Positions 6,501 to 8,847 of a stretch of DNA of 8,847 nt are shown here, piece by piece. Source of the stretch: Desulfobacterales bacterium HSG17 (GTDB taxonomy: Bacteria > Desulfobacterota > Desulfobacteria > Desulfobacterales > Desulfococcaceae). The translations under genes were made by a program, and so were the position numbers. The stretch covers positions 1 to 8,847 of the forward strand of contig JAUCGD010000123.1 of NCBI GenBank assembly GCA_030377945.1, read 5' to 3'. Below the pieces are notes generated by a model that was not told the origin of the DNA, searched no databases, and saw only the letters and a program-made list of their open reading frames with translations. How positions within the stretch are numbered: the stretch's first letter is position 1; every line of letters starts with the position of its first letter.

Positions 6501-7892
6501 ATGAAAATAATCCATATTAAACCTAAAATAATTCTGATGTTTCTTTATCTCCTGCTCATACTACCGACAGCAAATGCAGCATCTTCAACAAAAATACTTC
6601 TGCATCTGACAGAAAACAATCCCCAGAACCTGAGCAGTCACATTGCAAACGTCCAAACCATGCTGTCAAACCATCTGATTCAGGCAGGATTGCAGGTTGC
6701 GGCCTCCGAATTGCCCGTAAATAATACCCAGGATATGAATGATGAAAAAATCAGAGGCCTCGCAAGATCTCAAAATGCCGGTCTGATATTTAATGCTCAA
6801 ATAAAAACCGAAGTATCATCACAGGAAATATACGGCACTGATATAAAAAAAGCAATTTCTTCTATCTCATACAAAATATTGGAAACAAATACAGGACAGA
6901 TGCTTGCAGCAGATACAGGGCAATACTCAGGCAGTTCCAAAATGGTGGAAAAAGCTCTGCATACATGTTTTAAAAAGATGGTTGCCGACTTAGGGCCTGT
7001 TATAACAGTTAAATCTTATTCATATTCTTCTCCTGTTCCTTCTCCTCCAATCAACACCCCTCGCCCACCAAAACCCGACATAATTCAACCAGCCCCCCTG
7101 CCCTTTCCTTCAAAAGAAAAACCTGTTTTATGGGGCCTTGTCATCGGTGTATCCAGATATGCCAATAAAACCGCAAATCTGCAATATGCAGATAAAGACG
7201 CAATCAGCGTTGCAGAGTTTCTTAAAAAACAGGAAAACGGGCTTTTCACAGAAACCAGGATTAAAACCCTTATTAATGAACAAGTGACAAGACAAAGCAT
7301 AATAGAAAATATTTCAACCCATCTTAACAAGGCTGCACCTGATGATATTGTTTTCATTTTTATTGCAGGGCACGGCATAAAGCACACACAGACAGGCTCA
7401 TATTATTTTATACCTCATGATGCTGATTTTAATAGTGTTTTATCCAAAGGAATGCGTATGTCGGATTTTGAGGAATCTGTTAAAATCATTTCACAAAATG
7501 TTAAAAAGGTAATCCTTGTTGTGGATACCTGTCAGTCAGGTTCACTTAAAATAAATGCAAGAGCAGGGGGAACCGGTCAAGATTTAGTTGCAGCAATGAA
7601 GGAGACAGAAGGTCTTTTTGTATTGTCAGCTTCAAAAGGAGGGGAATATGCACTTGAAGACACCTCTTTTAAACTCAATAAAAATGACACAGGACACGGG
7701 GCTTTTACCTATGCACTGATAAATGCCATGTCAGGTCTGGCCAATTACGATAATAACAATTATATCTCCTTAAATGAAATCTTTCACTATGTTGCAAAAC
7801 AAGTGCCGCAGATAACAAATGGACAGCAGCATCCCTATTTCAGAATACAGGGAACAGATGTGCCGTTTATAATGATTAAAGAAAATTTATAA
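6501..7892 (+). CDS. Secreted caspase-family (peptidase C14) protein
   Basis: 463 aa, ATG at 6501 with AAAGGAA 6 nt upstream. Signal peptide 1-26 (TANA before ASSTK). Residues about 27-170 form an alpha/beta domain without catalytic motifs ('LSNHLIQAGLQV', 'AGLIFNAQIKTE', 'SISYKILETNTGQMLAAD'), which looks like the TolB-N/CsgG/FlgT kind of fold; that assignment is tentative. A Pro-rich linker spans about 175-207. The caspase fold runs from about 209: 'WGLVIGVSRY' first strand, 'FIAGHG' with catalytic His291, 'ILVVDTCQSG' with catalytic Cys344, then 'FVLSASKGGEYALED' and 'HGAFTYALINAM'. Both catalytic residues are intact, so a cysteine peptidase is expected, probably of Arg/Lys-preferring metacaspase or orthocaspase type (specificity inferred). 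Export means it acts in the periplasm or outside. The CsgG-like lipoprotein gene follows after 18 nt. Possible roles are processing of surface proteins or envelope stress signalling. Confidence 0.9.
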   Translation: MKIIHIKPKIILMFLYLLLILPTANAASSTKILLHLTENNPQNLSSHIANVQTMLSNHLIQAGLQVAASELPVNNTQDMNDEKIRGLARSQNAGLIFNAQIKTEVSSQEIYGTDIKKAISSISYKILETNTGQMLAADTGQYSGSSKMVEKALHTCFKKMVADLGPVITVKSYSYSSPVPSPPINTPRPPKPDIIQPAPLPFPSKEKPVLWGLVIGVSRYANKTANLQYADKDAISVAEFLKKQENGLFTETRIKTLINEQVTRQSIIENISTHLNKAAPDDIVFIFIAGHGIKHTQTGSYYFIPHDADFNSVLSKGMRMSDFEESVKIISQNVKKVILVVDTCQSGSLKINARAGGTGQDLVAAMKETEGLFVLSASKGGEYALEDTSFKLNKNDTGHGAFTYALINAMSGLANYDNNNYISLNEIFHYVAKQVPQITNGQQHPYFRIQGTDVPFIMIKENL

Positions 7893-7893
7893 T

Positions 7894-7899
7894 AAAGGA
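7894..7899 (+). promoter_or_regulatory. Ribosome binding site choosing the second of two ATGs
   Basis: AAAGGA lies 11 nt before the ATG at 7911 and only 4 nt before another ATG at 7904. The 7904 frame stops at 8057-8059 after 51 codons with no plausible protein, while 7911 opens a lipoprotein signal peptide, so 7911 is the start. Confidence 0.7.
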
Positions 7900-7910
7900 A
7901 AACATGAACC

Positions 7911-8847
7911 ATGAAAAAATTAAACCTCGTATTTTCAGTAATTTTATTAACAACCTCTCTTTACTTTACAGGATGTGCCGGAACCGCCAATATTGGTCAG
8001 AATTCAAAACTTTCCTTCAGGGGAACACTTCCCAAAACCCTGGCTATTTTCCCTTTTGAAAACAATTCTTTTTTAGAAGCAAATCTTTATGAACCTCTTG
8101 GCAAGGGATTATCAACCATGCTCATTACCGATCTTAACAGCATCAGCCGGAAACTGACAATTGTTGAGAGGGAAAACATCAGGGCATTGATAGAAGAAGG
8201 TGAATTTACCCGTACTGATTTTGTGGATCAATCAACAGCAATCAAGATAGGAAAAATGCTGGGGGCTGAATCTGTTGGATTTGGTTCATTTATTGTAATG
8301 AGCAAACAGGTTCGTATTGATATGAGAATTATACAGGTGGAAACCGGGGAACTGGTCATGGCTGATTATATAAAAGGTGACAAAGATAATATTCTGGGTC
8401 TTGTCCAGGGACTTGGGAAGAAAATAGCAGATGTGTTTTCCATGGCCTACTTTGCAAAAAGCCCTGGTACCGGCAAAACCAATATTAATGCAGCCCTTTA
8501 TTTCTCACGGGGTCTGGATGCTCTTGACAATGGAAAAATAAAAGATGCCCAGAAATTATTTGAGCAATGCATTCGAACTGACTCGTCATTTCGTGTACAG
8601 ATAAGAAAAGAATTGCAAAAACATGAACAAAATGCACGATTAAATAAAACAGGGAATGAAAATCCAAAAGATACAACACCACCGGAAATTGTTCTTTTGT
8701 CACCTGAAGATTTCCAGAATAATCCGGCAGTAAGAGGTATCAGATTAAAGGCCAAACTAAAACAAACAATGATAAAGGGAATGCTTATTGATGACAGCCC
8801 TTTGTTATATCTTAAAATAAACAATGAAAATGTTTATGTGGATGAAA
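7911..8847 (+). CDS. CsgG-like outer-membrane lipoprotein with TPR and Ig-like domain (3' end outside window)
   Basis: 312 codons visible, still open at the window end. Residues 1-21 are a lipoprotein signal with lipobox YFTGC, lipidated Cys22 followed by Ala-Gly. With no Asp at +2, outer-membrane sorting is expected. Residues about 43-180 are CsgG-like: 'LAIFPFENNS', 'GKGLSTMLITDLNSI', 'LTIVERENIRALIEE' (IVEREN 84-89), 'IGKMLGAESVGFGSF', 'VRIDMRIIQVETGELV'. A TPR-like helix pair spans about 191-227 ('ALYFSRGLDALDNGKIKDAQKLFEQCI'). From Pro257 'TPPEIVLLSPE' and 'RGIRLKAK...MIKGMLIDDSPLLYLKINNENVYVDE' begin an Ig-like domain of the type often linked to exported bacterial C14 proteins. Strongly similar in layout to the product of 1669-2853. 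CsgG forms the curli export pore, but many CsgG-like domains do not form pores, so the role is open. Probably co-transcribed with the caspase-like gene. Confidence 0.87.
   Translation, partial: MKKLNLVFSVILLTTSLYFTGCAGTANIGQNSKLSFRGTLPKTLAIFPFENNSFLEANLYEPLGKGLSTMLITDLNSISRKLTIVERENIRALIEEGEFTRTDFVDQSTAIKIGKMLGAESVGFGSFIVMSKQVRIDMRIIQVETGELVMADYIKGDKDNILGLVQGLGKKIADVFSMAYFAKSPGTGKTNINAALYFSRGLDALDNGKIKDAQKLFEQCIRTDSSFRVQIRKELQKHEQNARLNKTGNENPKDTTPPEIVLLSPEDFQNNPAVRGIRLKAKLKQTMIKGMLIDDSPLLYLKINNENVYVDE

Noticed and set aside
7904..8059. 51-codon frame from the ATG at 7904
   Set aside because: Overlaps the lipoprotein start in another frame, with too short a ribosome spacing and no protein-like features.
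8485..8824. Two overlapping minus-strand frames of 72 and 108 codons
   Set aside because: They lie opposite the well-supported lipoprotein gene and show no recognisable domain or ribosome site.

Overview
The window looks like part of a chromosome from a Desulfobacterota (delta-proteobacterial) sulfate reducer, possibly a Desulfonema/Desulfobacteraceae-type organism. That placement is an inference from style: AT-rich DNA, many exported mosaic proteins, a Gly-rich 'CFI' C-terminus, a secreted caspase-like protein and palindromic dispersed repeats. No phylogenetic marker gene is present.

All five genes lie on the + strand, and each product begins with a recognisable export signal, so the window encodes an envelope or surface system with no cytoplasmic enzyme. 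In order: (1) 102-1655, a TPR plus outer-membrane beta-barrel protein of the SLAM-like type, whose 5' end is close to the window edge; (2) 1669-2853, a TPR/CsgG-like periplasmic protein, 13 nt downstream with a very strong ribosome binding site; (3) 2907-6296, a 1129-residue mosaic exoprotein with a VCBS/cadherin-like N-terminus, a 'VPxGxF...PGxGxVK' domain, six perfect 24-residue plant-type leucine-rich repeats, an FnIII-like domain, two copies of an 'NGAY...WV...PVS' module and a GGGGGC-FI tail; (4) 6501-7892, a secreted caspase-fold (C14) protein with an intact His/Cys pair; (5) 7911-8847, a CsgG-like lipoprotein running off the window end and entering an Ig-like domain.

The only gap above 60 nt is 6297-6500. 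It holds a REP-like hairpin doublet and a separate 28-bp palindrome, and I see no gene in it. The spacing suggests two transcription groups, genes 1-3 and genes 4-5, separated by the repeats.

Working model (inference): the barrel protein and the CsgG-like proteins form or regulate an outer-membrane export or assembly apparatus, the mosaic LRR protein is a surface or secreted client, and the caspase-like protein is a processing or regulatory factor outside the cytoplasm. The two CsgG-like proteins are paralogues, but only the second carries a lipobox.
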